Positions 45,992-54,121 of a stretch of DNA of 54,121 nucleotides are shown one piece after another. Source of the stretch: CAXBNB01 sp040151475 (GTDB lineage: Bacteria > Bacteroidota > Bacteroidia > Cytophagales > Cyclobacteriaceae); the NCBI RefSeq assembly GCF_040151475.1, contig NZ_JBDKWG010000091.1, positions 1 to 54,121 of the forward strand. Direction: 5' to 3'. The position numbers were made by a program, and so were the translations under genes. The notes under the pieces were generated by a model. It was not told the origin of the DNA. It was given only the letters and a program-made list of their open reading frames with translations, and did not search any database. Each line of letters opens with the position of its first letter. Positions within the stretch are counted from its first letter, which is position 1.

Positions 45992-46861
45992 TCAATTGAG
46001 GCTACTGTAGGCTTTTTTGTAGTTCATAGGATTAGTTCCCGTCGTTTCTTTGAACTTCCGATTGAAATGCGATAGAGTTTGATAACCACATTCGTAGGCT
46101 ATCTGTGTGATAGAGGCATCTTTGTTGAGTAGCAATTTGCAGGCTTGGCCGATACGAAGTTCTGTAACAAAATCTGAGAAGGTTTTGTTAGTCCTTGCTT
46201 TAAAATACCTGCTAAAGGATGTTGGTGACAGGTTGGCCAGAGAAGCCGCATCATTCAACAATATATTTCCCTTGTAATTATTGAGAATAAAATCATGTAC
46301 GTTGCGCATGCGTTCAGAGTCAGAATTGGTGACAGTGTTTAGGTACCCGGCTTTGTTGATGTACTTTACTTCTGTAGAATCGGCTATTATATTTAATATT
46401 TGCAATAAAGTGAGTACCCCGTCAAATCCATCCTGTTTTAGCAAGGCTTTCATTTTTTTCAAAATAAAGTTTTTGGTATGCCCTGTTACTTCCAATCCTC
46501 TATTTGCCCGTTGGAACAGTTCCCTGATACCGCTCATTTCTTCTTTGTTTAGAAATGAATCTCCCATGAAATTGTCAGAAAAATAGATGACAATACCATG
46601 TGTCTGTAAGTCATGGTTTTCGAAATAAGCTTCATCGCTTCTCCATACGTGCGGAAGATTTGACCCTGTAAAAACCATATCACCAGCTTCAAAATGACTG
46701 ATGTCATTTCCGATAAAACGGGTGCCTGTTCCTTTCAGTACCACAAAGAGTTGGTATTCGTGATGAAAGTGCCAATTGGGATCGAAATAAGCGTCCTTCA
46801 ACTCTTGAATGAGAAAAGTTTTGGATTCTGGGATAGCAGATTTTTGTATTGGCTGTTTCAT
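45992..46861 (-). CDS. AraC family regulator with N-terminal cupin domain
   Basis: The protein has 289 residues. The N-terminal sensor region (about 20-110) is cupin-like: DPNWHFHHEYQLFVVLKGTG, then GNDISHFEAGDMVFTGSNLPHVW with the His-rich metal or sugar-binding strands. The C-terminal AraC domain (about 190-285) shows LNDAASLANLSPTSFSRYFK and ITQIAYECGYQTLSHFNRKF. It is transcribed away from the large dehydrogenase-like gene, with 139 bases between start codons, so it is a likely sugar-responsive activator of that operon and perhaps of the CE15 gene. Confidence 0.92.
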   Translation of the reverse strand: MKQPIQKSAIPESKTFLIQELKDAYFDPNWHFHHEYQLFVVLKGTGTRFIGNDISHFEAGDMVFTGSNLPHVWRSDEAYFENHDLQTHGIVIYFSDNFMGDSFLNKEEMSGIRELFQRANRGLEVTGHTKNFILKKMKALLKQDGFDGVLTLLQILNIIADSTEVKYINKAGYLNTVTNSDSERMRNVHDFILNNYKGNILLNDAASLANLSPTSFSRYFKARTNKTFSDFVTELRIGQACKLLLNKDASITQIAYECGYQTLSHFNRKFKETTGTNPMNYKKAYSSLN

Positions 46862-47000
46862 TTTGTGACGAATATAACTAACAAGCCGCTATATTTATAT
46901 TAATGTGGTATAAAACAGTCAAAGTTGGCAATAATAAAGAAAGGTATATACGTGAATGTTTTGCTATTTTGTAATACGCTATACACATAATCATTACTCA

Positions 47001-50000
47001 ATGAAACAAATCAACTTAAAATCCAAAATAATGAATGCATCTATGGGGATGTATTTTCGGCATGCTACGCTATGTCTTTTCTTGTTAGGACTGCTGTCTT
47101 GTGGCGGGGACAATAGCAAGAGTGTCAACGAAAGCCCAAATGTCCAAATACTGTTTTTAGGACATGACAGTGAACACCACAATTCAGAGCGATACATGCC
47201 GATGTTGGCTTCAGCCTTGGTGAAGAGTGGTATCCAATTCACTTACACTTCTAATCCGGATGACCTCAATAAGGATAATCTGACAAAATTCGACGGATTG
47301 GCTGTTTATGCCAATATTGATGAAATAACCCCAGAACAGGAAAAAGCAATGCTTGAGTTTGTTGGTTCGGGCAAAGGACTGATTCCAATCCATTGTGCTT
47401 CTTATTGCTTTCGAAATTCGAAGGAGTATGTAGAAATAGTTGGAGGTCAGTTCAAAAAACATGGGAAAGGTACATTTACCGCCAATCTTACTTCCTCGGG
47501 AAAAGAAATGCTGAAAGGCTTCAATGAATTTGAAACATGGGATGAAACATATGTGCATCAAAACATAAACCCTTCCATCGACATATTAATGGAAAGAAAA
47601 GATGGGGATCATGTAGAACCATGGACCTGGACGAATAGATATAAAAATGGCAGAATGTTTTACACTGCATACGGCCATGATGACAGGACGTGGAGTAACC
47701 CTGGATTTCATGATTTGATGAAGCGGGGCATATTGTGGGCAGTAGGGGACAAAGTAGCAGGAAAAGTAGCTAAACTGAGTTTTCCTCAACCAAAATATAC
47801 TGAAGCCAAAATTCCCAATTATGAAAAGAGAGATCCACCGTTGCAACTTCAGCAAGCATTGTCTCCGGAGGAGTCCATGCAATTGACTCAGGTGCCTATT
47901 GGTTTTGAATTGGAGTTATTTGCAGCCGAACCTGATATTATCAATCCGATAGCTATAGCATGGGATGAAAAAGGTAGGCTTTGGGTCATAGAAACGGTAG
48001 ATTATCCCAATACAGTTAGATCTGATGATGGCATGGGAGACGACAGAATCAAGATTTGTGAAGATACTGATGGAGATGGCAAGGCAGATAAGTTTACTGT
48101 ATTTGCTGAAGGATTGAATATACCCACCAGTCTTGTATTTGCCAATGGTGGCATCATTGTTTCTCAGGCACCACATTTTTTATTTTTAAAAGATATCAAT
48201 GGGGATGACAAAGCCGATGTGCGCAAAACACTCATTACAGGTTGGGGTACTTTCGATACCCATGCCGGACCGTCCAATTTAAAATATGGGTTTGACAACA
48301 AAATATGGGGAACTGTGGGATACTCCAGTTACGATGGTGTAGTGGATGGAACGCCTACCAAGTTCAGACAAGGGATTTTCAGTTTCAATAGAGATGGATC
48401 TGGCTTGCAGCAATTGACCAAAACAAGTAATAACACCTGGGGGCTTGGTTTTTCAGAAAACTTTGATGTGTTTGCATCTACGGCCAACAATACGCACAGT
48501 GTATTTATGGGCATCCCAAACAAATACCTTGCAGGAGTCAAAGGTCTGTCTGACAATGGAAGTAAGAAAATAGACGGGCATTACGCTTTTCACCCTATCT
48601 CCAACGAGGTGAGGCAAGTGGATGTATTTGGAGGATTTACAGCTGCTGCCGGGCACAATCTATATACAGCAAGAAGCTTCCCATCAAATTATTGGAATAG
48701 GGTAGCCCTGGTTTGTGAACCGACGGGCAGGTTGATTCACAATGCTATTTTGGAAGAGGACGGAGCTGGGTTCAAAGAAAAGGACGGATGGAATCTGATT
48801 GCCAGCAACGACAACTGGTTTGGTCCGGTGCATGCAGAAGTTGGTCCTGATGGAGCCGTATGGATTGCCGATTGGTACAATTTCATCATCCAGCACAACC
48901 CTACTCCTCCGGGATTTGAAAATGGAGCAGGAAACGCTCATATCAATCCACTCAGAGATAAAAAACATGGTAGAATTTATAGGTTGGTTTACAAAGGGGC
49001 TAAATCTTACAGGAAACTTTCATTGTCCATTGATGACACTGATGGATTGATAGTTGCCCTTCAAAATGACAATTTGTTTTGGAGACTGACCGCACAAAGA
49101 TTGTTGGTAGAAAGGAATAAAAAGGATGTGGTTTCTGATTTATTGGCTTTGATTAATGACAAGTCGGTGGATGATATTGGAATCAATCCAGGGGCGATCC
49201 ACGCACTTTGGACACTACATGGGTTGGGTATATTGGCAGACCCGATGGCAGAAGATGTATCCAATACCGTTGTTAGAGCTTTGAAGCACCCATCTGCCGG
49301 AGTGAGAAAGGCAGCAGTGCAGGTATTACCAAAAGCTGAGTGGGCAAGTCTGGCAATTCAATCTTCAGGGATCTTAAAAGACAAAAACAAAAACACACAG
49401 TTAGCGGCCATTTTGGTGATATCAGAAATGCCTCAATCCGATGGAATAGGCGAAATGCTTTTTGCACTTGGGCGAAACAAGGAAATAGAGCGAGATGAAT
49501 GGTTGTCTCAGGCACTTTACATTGCCGCATCCAAACATAAGGCGGGGTTTCTACAGGCAGTGAAGCAAATGCAGCCAGCTATGGTGGAAGAGGTGCTTAA
49601 TGAATCTCAGAACAAGCCTCAGGAACGATGGGAAGCTGACCTGGATATTTCCGATTGGAAGGAAATTAAAGTTCCCGGCTATTGGGAAGAAACAGAAATC
49701 GGCAATGTAGATGGCATCATCTGGTTTAGAAAGGAATTCAATTTATCATCTGCTCAAAAAGGTCAGTCAGCTACTTTGGATTTAGGGAAAATTGATGACT
49801 CTGACGAAACATGGGTCAACGGGGTACGCATAGGAGGGGAAGGAAAATATGATACCTTTCGAAGCTACAAAGTACCAACTGGTCTGTTGAAGAGTGGCAA
49901 AAATGTGGTTGCTGTAAAAGTAACAGATACCGGAAGTGGTGGTGGCTTTTGGGGCAAACCCGATGATGTAAAATTGAAAATCAAAGGCAAATCCATTGCC

Positions 50001-50552
50001 TTGGCAGGTAAATGGAGTTATCAAATTGAGGAATTAAAAGGTGGAAAGGCAAAAACTGCATTTAATGAACAAAACCCGATTGCCAAGGTGTTTCTGAAAA
50101 ATTATTACAATGAAAGTGACTTGGAATCCGGTGATGCAATTGCGGATAACCCAGGGACACCAGCCAAGGTAATCACCATAAAGCCGATAGTGAATGAAAT
50201 GAAGTATGACCTGAAGTCATTCGAAGTGGAGGTTGGTCAACAAGTAGAAATCAGGTTTAAGAACATTGACTTCATGCAACACAATTTGTTGATATTGGCT
50301 CCCAATAGTCTGGAAATAGTAGGAGCAGCTGCCGACAAAATGGCTTCTGCCAAAGATGGTGCTGCCAACAACTACGTGCCAAGTATCCCTCAGGTATTGT
50401 TTGCTACAAAACTTGTCGATCCTAATACCGAGGCTGTGCTCAGGTTTAAAGTGCCGGAAAAAGCAGGCGATTATCCATTTGTTTGTACTTTCCCCGGGCA
50501 CTGGCGCATAATGAATGGCATCATGAAAGTAACCCCTAAAAAATCTATTTAA
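47001..50552 (+). CDS. Multidomain lipoprotein: ThuA + PVC-type dehydrogenase propeller + HEAT + jelly-roll + azurin-like copper domain
   Basis: I start at the ATG at 47001 (1183 residues); an ATG 45 bases earlier is possible. Lipobox LLSC, Cys34. Numbering from here: ThuA domain about 48-260 (VQILFLGHDSEHHNSERYMP, IPIHCASYCF); PVC-type membrane-bound dehydrogenase propeller about 290-665 (GFELELFAAEPDIINPIAIA, ICEDTDGDGKADKFTVFAEG, ADWYNFIIQHNPTP); HEAT-like helices about 675-870; galactose-binding-like jelly-roll about 873-1030; cupredoxin about 1060-1183. Copper ligands H1094, C1162, H1167 and M1171 have the azurin spacing. There is no CxxCH heme motif. It is probably a surface sugar dehydrogenase passing electrons to copper. 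First gene of a three-gene operon. Confidence 0.88.
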   Translation: MKQINLKSKIMNASMGMYFRHATLCLFLLGLLSCGGDNSKSVNESPNVQILFLGHDSEHHNSERYMPMLASALVKSGIQFTYTSNPDDLNKDNLTKFDGLAVYANIDEITPEQEKAMLEFVGSGKGLIPIHCASYCFRNSKEYVEIVGGQFKKHGKGTFTANLTSSGKEMLKGFNEFETWDETYVHQNINPSIDILMERKDGDHVEPWTWTNRYKNGRMFYTAYGHDDRTWSNPGFHDLMKRGILWAVGDKVAGKVAKLSFPQPKYTEAKIPNYEKRDPPLQLQQALSPEESMQLTQVPIGFELELFAAEPDIINPIAIAWDEKGRLWVIETVDYPNTVRSDDGMGDDRIKICEDTDGDGKADKFTVFAEGLNIPTSLVFANGGIIVSQAPHFLFLKDINGDDKADVRKTLITGWGTFDTHAGPSNLKYGFDNKIWGTVGYSSYDGVVDGTPTKFRQGIFSFNRDGSGLQQLTKTSNNTWGLGFSENFDVFASTANNTHSVFMGIPNKYLAGVKGLSDNGSKKIDGHYAFHPISNEVRQVDVFGGFTAAAGHNLYTARSFPSNYWNRVALVCEPTGRLIHNAILEEDGAGFKEKDGWNLIASNDNWFGPVHAEVGPDGAVWIADWYNFIIQHNPTPPGFENGAGNAHINPLRDKKHGRIYRLVYKGAKSYRKLSLSIDDTDGLIVALQNDNLFWRLTAQRLLVERNKKDVVSDLLALINDKSVDDIGINPGAIHALWTLHGLGILADPMAEDVSNTVVRALKHPSAGVRKAAVQVLPKAEWASLAIQSSGILKDKNKNTQLAAILVISEMPQSDGIGEMLFALGRNKEIERDEWLSQALYIAASKHKAGFLQAVKQMQPAMVEEVLNESQNKPQERWEADLDISDWKEIKVPGYWEETEIGNVDGIIWFRKEFNLSSAQKGQSATLDLGKIDDSDETWVNGVRIGGEGKYDTFRSYKVPTGLLKSGKNVVAVKVTDTGSGGGFWGKPDDVKLKIKGKSIALAGKWSYQIEELKGGKAKTAFNEQNPIAKVFLKNYYNESDLESGDAIADNPGTPAKVITIKPIVNEMKYDLKSFEVEVGQQVEIRFKNIDFMQHNLLILAPNSLEIVGAAADKMASAKDGAANNYVPSIPQVLFATKLVDPNTEAVLRFKVPEKAGDYPFVCTFPGHWRIMNGIMKVTPKKSI

Positions 50553-50554
50553 TT

Positions 50555-51409
50555 ATGAATATCAATATTGGAGTAAGTACCTGGTTGTGGACATCCCCTT
50601 TTAATACGGATACGGTTGGGTTGTTTTCAAAAATAAAAGAAATGGGGTATGATAGTGTGGAAATACCAGTAGAAGACCCTGAATTGATCAATATCAGTGT
50701 GGTGAAAAAAGCATTGACGGACAATGATTTGAAGCCCATTATCTGCGGAGCATTTGGCTCCACTAGAGACTTGACCAACGAAGACCCTGCCGTCCATCAA
50801 AATTGCTTCGAGTACGTAGAAGCTTGCTTTAAGATCGGAGCTGAACTGGGTGCTTCGTTTGTTGCCGGGCCAATGTATTCGGCAGTGGGTAAAACCAGAC
50901 TATTGCCACCGGACGAGCGTAAAGCCGAATGGGATTTGGCAGTGAGGAATCTAAGGAAAGTCTGCCTGATCGCTGAAAAGTATGGACAACAAATAGCACT
51001 TGAGCCACTCAATCGCTTTGAATCTGACTTGGTGAACACCGCCGAAGATGTAGTGCGCATGGTGAAGGCTATCGACCATCCGGCTGCTAAGATCCTATTG
51101 GACAGCTTTCACATGACCATCGAGGAAAGAAACCTACAGACTGCCATTGAAACCGTAGGTAAAGATTTGATTCATTTCCAGGTATCGGAAAATTATCGAG
51201 GTGCGCCTGGTAGCGGACAAACCCGCTGGGAAGACATCAAAACAGGTTTGGAAAACATCAACTACGAAGGTACAGTGTCGATCGAAAGCTTTACGCCTGA
51301 GGTGAAAGAGCTTGCCGGAGCAGTTTGCATCTGGAAAAAATTCTCCGAAACTCAGGATCAGTTTGCCATAGATGGCATACATTTTTTAAAGGGGCTTTTT
51401 AACAAGTAG
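50555..51409 (+). CDS. Sugar phosphate isomerase/epimerase (D-tagatose/D-psicose 3-epimerase-like)
   Basis: This 284-residue TIM barrel belongs to the AP endonuclease 2/xylose-isomerase-like family. The four metal ligands of ketose 3-epimerases are visible: Glu in ALEPLNRFE, Asp in ILLDSFHM, His in LIHFQVSEN and Glu in VSIESFTP. The start MNINIGVSTWLWTSPF is also as in that group. There is no signal peptide, so it acts in the cytoplasm, probably epimerising a ketose made or released by its neighbours. It begins 2 bases after the stop of the large dehydrogenase gene: co-transcribed. Confidence 0.9.
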   Translation: MNINIGVSTWLWTSPFNTDTVGLFSKIKEMGYDSVEIPVEDPELINISVVKKALTDNDLKPIICGAFGSTRDLTNEDPAVHQNCFEYVEACFKIGAELGASFVAGPMYSAVGKTRLLPPDERKAEWDLAVRNLRKVCLIAEKYGQQIALEPLNRFESDLVNTAEDVVRMVKAIDHPAAKILLDSFHMTIEERNLQTAIETVGKDLIHFQVSENYRGAPGSGQTRWEDIKTGLENINYEGTVSIESFTPEVKELAGAVCIWKKFSETQDQFAIDGIHFLKGLFNK

Positions 51410-51459
51410 CCTCACTTTTTTATTCGAATAAAATACAATTACTAATAGAATAATATCAC

Positions 51460-52572
51460 ATGGACAACAAAAAAATCAACATTGCCATAGTAGGTCTTGG
51501 TTTTGGAGCCGAGTTTATCCCTATCTACCAAAAACACCCAAATGCAAATATGTATGCCATCTGCCAGCGCACCAAGTCTAAACTGGATGAGGTAGGTAAT
51601 GCATTCGGAATAGAAAAAAGATACCAGGATTTCGATGAATTGCTCAAAGACCCAAATGTGGATGCCGTTCATATTAATTCGCCAATACCGAACCATGGAG
51701 AACAGTCTATAGCTGCCCTGAAAGCCGGAAAGCATGTGGCGTGTACCGTGCCAATGGCCACTACAGTGGAAGAATGCAAAGAAATAGTGGAGCTGGTACA
51801 GTCCACAGGCCTGACTTATATGATGATGGAGACAGTGGTGTATTGCCGTGAGTTTCTTTTTGTAAAAGAGCTTTATGACAGAGGAGAATTGGGAAAAATA
51901 CAATTTCTGAGGGCTTCTCATCAGCAGGAAATGGCAGGATGGCCGGGCTATTGGGAAGGATTGCCTCCAATGTACTATGCTACCCATTGCGTAGGGCCAA
52001 TATTGGCATTGGCACAGTCTCAGGCGGAGTATGTTTCGTGCTTTGGTTCTGGGACTATCGATGAAAAGTTGATTCCTAAATACGGTTCTCCTTTTGCCAT
52101 AGAGAGCTGCCATATCAAATACAAAGACTCTGATTTGTCTGCTGAGATCACCAGGTCGTTGTTCAATACTGCCCGCCAGTACAGGGAGAGTTTTGATGTA
52201 TATGGATCGAAAAAGACATTTGAATGGTCGCTGATCGAAGGTGAACAACCAGTGATCCATACAGGTGAAACTCCTGAGCGAGTGACAGTGCCTGATTATG
52301 CCCATTTGCTACCGGAGGAGATTCAGTCGTTTACTCAGGCGGGAGTTTATGACTCTGACGACAACCAGCATTTGTCTTTTATACAAGGGGCAGGGCACGG
52401 AGGCTCGCACCCACACCTGGCACATGCTTTTGTCAATTCTTTGCTTACAGGAAAAACGGCTTATCCTAACGCAAAGCAATCCGCCAACATCACCTGTGTA
52501 GGAATCTTAGCACATGACTCAGCCATGAATGGTGGAGAGATCGTAAAGCTGCCAGCGTTTACTTTGGAGTAG
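51460..52572 (+). CDS. Gfo/Idh/MocA family NAD(P)-dependent oxidoreductase
   Basis: The 370 residues comprise an N-terminal Rossmann fold (INIAIVGLGFGAEFIPIYQK, with GxGxxx) and a C-terminal beta-sheet substrate domain. AVHINSPIPNHGEQSIAALK and the family's 'CEKP'-like spot, here KHVACTVPMATT, lie near residue 90-100. Note that the usual EKP is replaced by TVPM, so the catalytic Lys of this motif is missing; many sugar-locus members vary here. LGKIQFLRASHQQEMAGWPGYW is the substrate loop (shown in part). It is the last gene of the operon, 50 bases after the epimerase. Confidence 0.9.
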   Translation: MDNKKINIAIVGLGFGAEFIPIYQKHPNANMYAICQRTKSKLDEVGNAFGIEKRYQDFDELLKDPNVDAVHINSPIPNHGEQSIAALKAGKHVACTVPMATTVEECKEIVELVQSTGLTYMMMETVVYCREFLFVKELYDRGELGKIQFLRASHQQEMAGWPGYWEGLPPMYYATHCVGPILALAQSQAEYVSCFGSGTIDEKLIPKYGSPFAIESCHIKYKDSDLSAEITRSLFNTARQYRESFDVYGSKKTFEWSLIEGEQPVIHTGETPERVTVPDYAHLLPEEIQSFTQAGVYDSDDNQHLSFIQGAGHGGSHPHLAHAFVNSLLTGKTAYPNAKQSANITCVGILAHDSAMNGGEIVKLPAFTLE

Positions 52573-52581
52573 GAGGTGAGA

Positions 52582-52614
52582 AGCTTTCCTAAACTTTCAA
52601 AGTTTAGGAAAGCT
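52582..52614 (+). terminator. Long palindrome after the Gfo/Idh gene
   Basis: A 16-base perfect inverted repeat, AGCTTTCCTAAACTTT with its complement, around a single central C (52598), begins 9 bases after the stop codon. It has only a weak T-rich tail (AAATTATT), so it may act as mRNA 3' stabiliser or a weak terminator ahead of the next hairpin. Confidence 0.6.
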
Positions 52615-52655
52615 AAATTATTCACCTCACAAAGTCTCTAGAAAATATACCAAGT

Positions 52656-52689
52656 AAAAAAGGATGGTTTTATAAGCCATCCTTTTTTT
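52656..52689 (+). terminator. Rho-independent terminator of sugar operon
   Basis: The stem GGATGGTTT/AAGCCATCC with one wobble, loop TAT, has A6 before and T6 to T7 after it. A-rich and T-rich flanks let it work on both strands. Confidence 0.8.
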
Positions 52690-52714
52690 ATGCGCCTGAT
52701 TGAATCTGAGTTGA

Positions 52715-52836
52715 CATCTTTATTTGGCATTATTATAATAACCTTTGAAATAGTTGTTATTTTTATGAGATAATAATAAATGGAATTCATAAATGATGTA
52801 TAGCGGATGGAGTGCAATACTCCAATGTTGTGGTGC
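52715..52836 (+). repeat. Shared upstream element, copy 2 (before the DUF2971 module)
   Basis: This is the partner of 38221-38370: CATCTTT (52715), ATAATAAC (52735-52742), the 19-mer AAATAGTTGTTATTTTTAT (52748-52766) and AATGTTGTG (52824-52832). A small stem GGAGT-GCAAT-ACTCC (52809-52823) precedes the last motif. The spacing from the 19-mer to AATGTTGTG is 57 bases here and 83 in copy 1. Confidence 0.6.
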
Positions 52837-52879
52837 ATTAGTCTAAATGATGAATGAAATATTCAAGTAATTTGAAAAT

Positions 52880-52887
52880 TAAATTTG
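52880..52887 (+). promoter_or_regulatory. Putative -7 element of the accessory gene pair
   Basis: TAAATTTG is a full TAnnTTTG match, 21 bases before the ATG at 52909. I see no clear TTTG at -33. Confidence 0.35.
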
Positions 52888-52908
52888 TAGAGATTAAACG
52901 AATAAGGT

Positions 52909-53133
52909 ATGTTCAAAAAATTTAAGGAATTAAAAACAGGTGTAAAAAGAGCTGTTGTTGTTGGAACAATTCCAGGTGCCATGATATTAGGTGGGACAAT
53001 TGGAGCATTGAATGAAAGATACTATTCCGGTGACGATTTTTTTGGCTATTCAATTTTCTTAGGAATTCCATTATATTGGATTGTAGCGTTAATTGGTGTT
53101 TGGGTATATGATGGTTTTAAAGAAAATGAGTAG
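52909..53133 (+). CDS. Small two-helix membrane protein, unknown
   Basis: The protein has 74 residues. A basic N-terminus (FKKFKELKTGVKR) is followed by a first hydrophobic segment (AVVVGTIPGAMILGGTIGAL) and a second at about 46-66 (YSIFLGIPLYWIVALIGVWV), ending in charged YDGFKENE. It is preceded by AATAAGGT, like the ribosome-site strings of sdhA and sdhB. It lies 11 bases before the DUF2971 gene, so the two probably form one transcript. I do not recognise a family. AT-rich like its neighbour. Confidence 0.7.
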   Translation: MFKKFKELKTGVKRAVVVGTIPGAMILGGTIGALNERYYSGDDFFGYSIFLGIPLYWIVALIGVWVYDGFKENE

Positions 53134-53144
53134 AATTCCTAAAA

Positions 53145-54020
53145 ATGGAGAATGATATCGTTTATAAATATTCTGATTGGAATGACTATTCAAAAGATGC
53201 TCTTGAAAAAAGATATTTTTGGTTTTCAAAACCAACTAATTTCAATGACCCTTTTGATAGTAATATGGATATATTAAGAGCTTTTAATGGGGCTAAAAAT
53301 ATTTTCACTCAAAATAAAAAGCCCGAAAATGAACTACTACTAGATTTTGTGAAAAGAAAAACAAAAGATTTTGGAATTCTATGTTTAACAAAACCAACAG
53401 AAAAAGGAAAAACAGGAGATAAAGGATTTAATAATCTGCATTTTTGGTCACATTATGCAAATTCACATAGAGGTATTTCAATTGGATATGATGCAAAAGA
53501 GATTGAGAATTATTATTCTGAAAAGTTGTTTTGCAATTCCCCACTAACTAAGGTAAATTATTTTGAAGAACCAGTAGATATTGATTCGTATGACTTCACT
53601 ATTAGTCAAGATGAAAATGGAACTACTACAAAAAGAATTGACGGGATTTTTGGGCTATACAAAGACGATAAAAATGAAGATCTTTTCTTTGAGCAAATAT
53701 TGCTTTTTAAAGACAAGAGAATTTGGGGATTAGAAAATGAATTTCGGATTATTTTAGCAGGTTTAGCTCAAAATAATATGAGAAGCATGCAATTATTTTC
53801 TGCGACAAATTTCGGAATAATCGCCCCAAATGGATACAGGTTGCCGTATCCTGAAAAAGAAATCATTAAAGAAGTAACTTTTGGTGTTAATTTCGACAAT
53901 GAAAATATTGAAAATGCTATAGAACTAATAAGTAGGAATAATAAAAATATTAAATATTTTACTTCTGAATTAGATTTTGTGGGTGCATATCAAATTGTCG
54001 TTTTTTTTTATAATGTTTAA
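53145..54020 (+). CDS. DUF2971 domain protein
   Basis: The protein has 291 residues. The pattern VYKYSDWNDYSKDALEKRYF followed by WFSKPTNFNDPFDSN at the start, then FGILCLTKP and LHFWSHYANSHRGISIGYD, is that of DUF2971, a family of scattered accessory genes with no settled biochemical role. Most of the chain is covered; the C-terminal WGLENEFRIIL is also typical. No membrane segment or signal is seen. The codon choice is strongly AT-biased compared with the sugar operon just upstream, suggesting transferred DNA. It pairs with the small membrane protein before it. Confidence 0.85.
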   Translation: MENDIVYKYSDWNDYSKDALEKRYFWFSKPTNFNDPFDSNMDILRAFNGAKNIFTQNKKPENELLLDFVKRKTKDFGILCLTKPTEKGKTGDKGFNNLHFWSHYANSHRGISIGYDAKEIENYYSEKLFCNSPLTKVNYFEEPVDIDSYDFTISQDENGTTTKRIDGIFGLYKDDKNEDLFFEQILLFKDKRIWGLENEFRIILAGLAQNNMRSMQLFSATNFGIIAPNGYRLPYPEKEIIKEVTFGVNFDNENIENAIELISRNNKNIKYFTSELDFVGAYQIVVFFYNV

Positions 54021-54043
54021 ATTTAAAGAAAACGACTAAAGTT

Positions 54044-54121
54044 ATGACAAAGGGAGAATTTTTAAGATTGGCAGCCAATCGTTATGATTCGCTACAGGCA
54101 TTGAACAAACTTGATAATTTT
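54044..54121 (+). CDS. 5' end of a gene cut by the window edge
   Basis: An open frame starts at the ATG at 54044 and runs off the window: TKGEFLRLAANRYDSLQALN, then KLDNF. From memory it looks like the beginning of short proteins found with Bacteroidota transposases, but 26 residues cannot settle this. It lies 23 bases after the DUF2971 stop on the same strand. Confidence 0.5.
   Translation, partial: MTKGEFLRLAANRYDSLQALNKLDNF

Larger units (their letters stand above)
52573..52908. other. Intergenic region: two hairpins, then shared accessory-gene upstream element
   Basis: The 336 bases hold, in order, the palindrome at 52582-52614, the terminator at 52656-52689, the shared element copy 2 at 52715-52836 and a promoter box at 52880-52887. 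No coding frame is credible. Confidence 0.6.

Overview
The window looks like chromosomal DNA of a marine or soil gliding bacterium of the phylum Bacteroidota, probably order Cytophagales. The evidence is a type IX secretion C-terminal domain of the gliding-motility type, promoters of the TTG/TAnnTTTG Bacteroidota form, few Shine-Dalgarno sites, a three-gene succinate dehydrogenase/fumarate reductase operon with a fused cytochrome b, gyrA followed by a TPR gene, a START-like protein of the Bacteroidota type, and many lipoprotein signals. No species can be named from the sequence alone.

Layout. 1-5900: a hairpin repeat at the window edge, a CPBP membrane protease, pyrR-pyrB with a 4-base overlap, a secreted orphan, an EVE protein and an M16 peptidase. 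5900-14600: a GT9 glycosyltransferase, a secreted propeller protein, an S8 lipoprotein protease, an M24 aminopeptidase, an operon fabD / lipid A deacylase-like / DUF2807, and a DCC thiol-disulfide protein. 14581-31250: a large T9SS cargo protein, sdhCAB with a good promoter and terminator, gyrA-TPR, an outer-membrane protein, a two-domain FKBP lipoprotein, a PBP1A and an ArsC/Spx-like protein. 31400-38100: a purple-acid-phosphatase-like protein, hemN, tRNA-Met(CAT), a START-like protein, an ice-binding (DUF3494) lipoprotein with three Ig-like arms, and a small AraC regulator.

38100-41400 is accessory DNA. It holds a PHP-ATPase gene (TrlF/Ppl-like, a family linked to phage defence) cut off by a frameshifted IS4-type element of about 1.4 kb. 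The element's terminal inverted repeat supplies the truncated gene's last codons and stop. The 3' half of the gene is absent, and housekeeping ppk1 follows at once.

44400-52570 is a sugar/glycan-use locus: a CE15-like esterase, a divergent AraC/cupin regulator, a giant lipoprotein (ThuA + PVC-type dehydrogenase propeller + HEAT + jelly-roll + azurin-like copper domain), a sugar epimerase and a Gfo/Idh oxidoreductase. The last three form a compact operon ending in two hairpins. 52700-54121 is a second AT-rich accessory stretch with a small membrane protein, a DUF2971 protein and a gene cut by the window edge.

Most notable: both accessory stretches are preceded by a related non-coding sequence. 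It has an exact shared 19-mer and a shared AATGTTGTG further on, and may mark a common insertion or recombination site.
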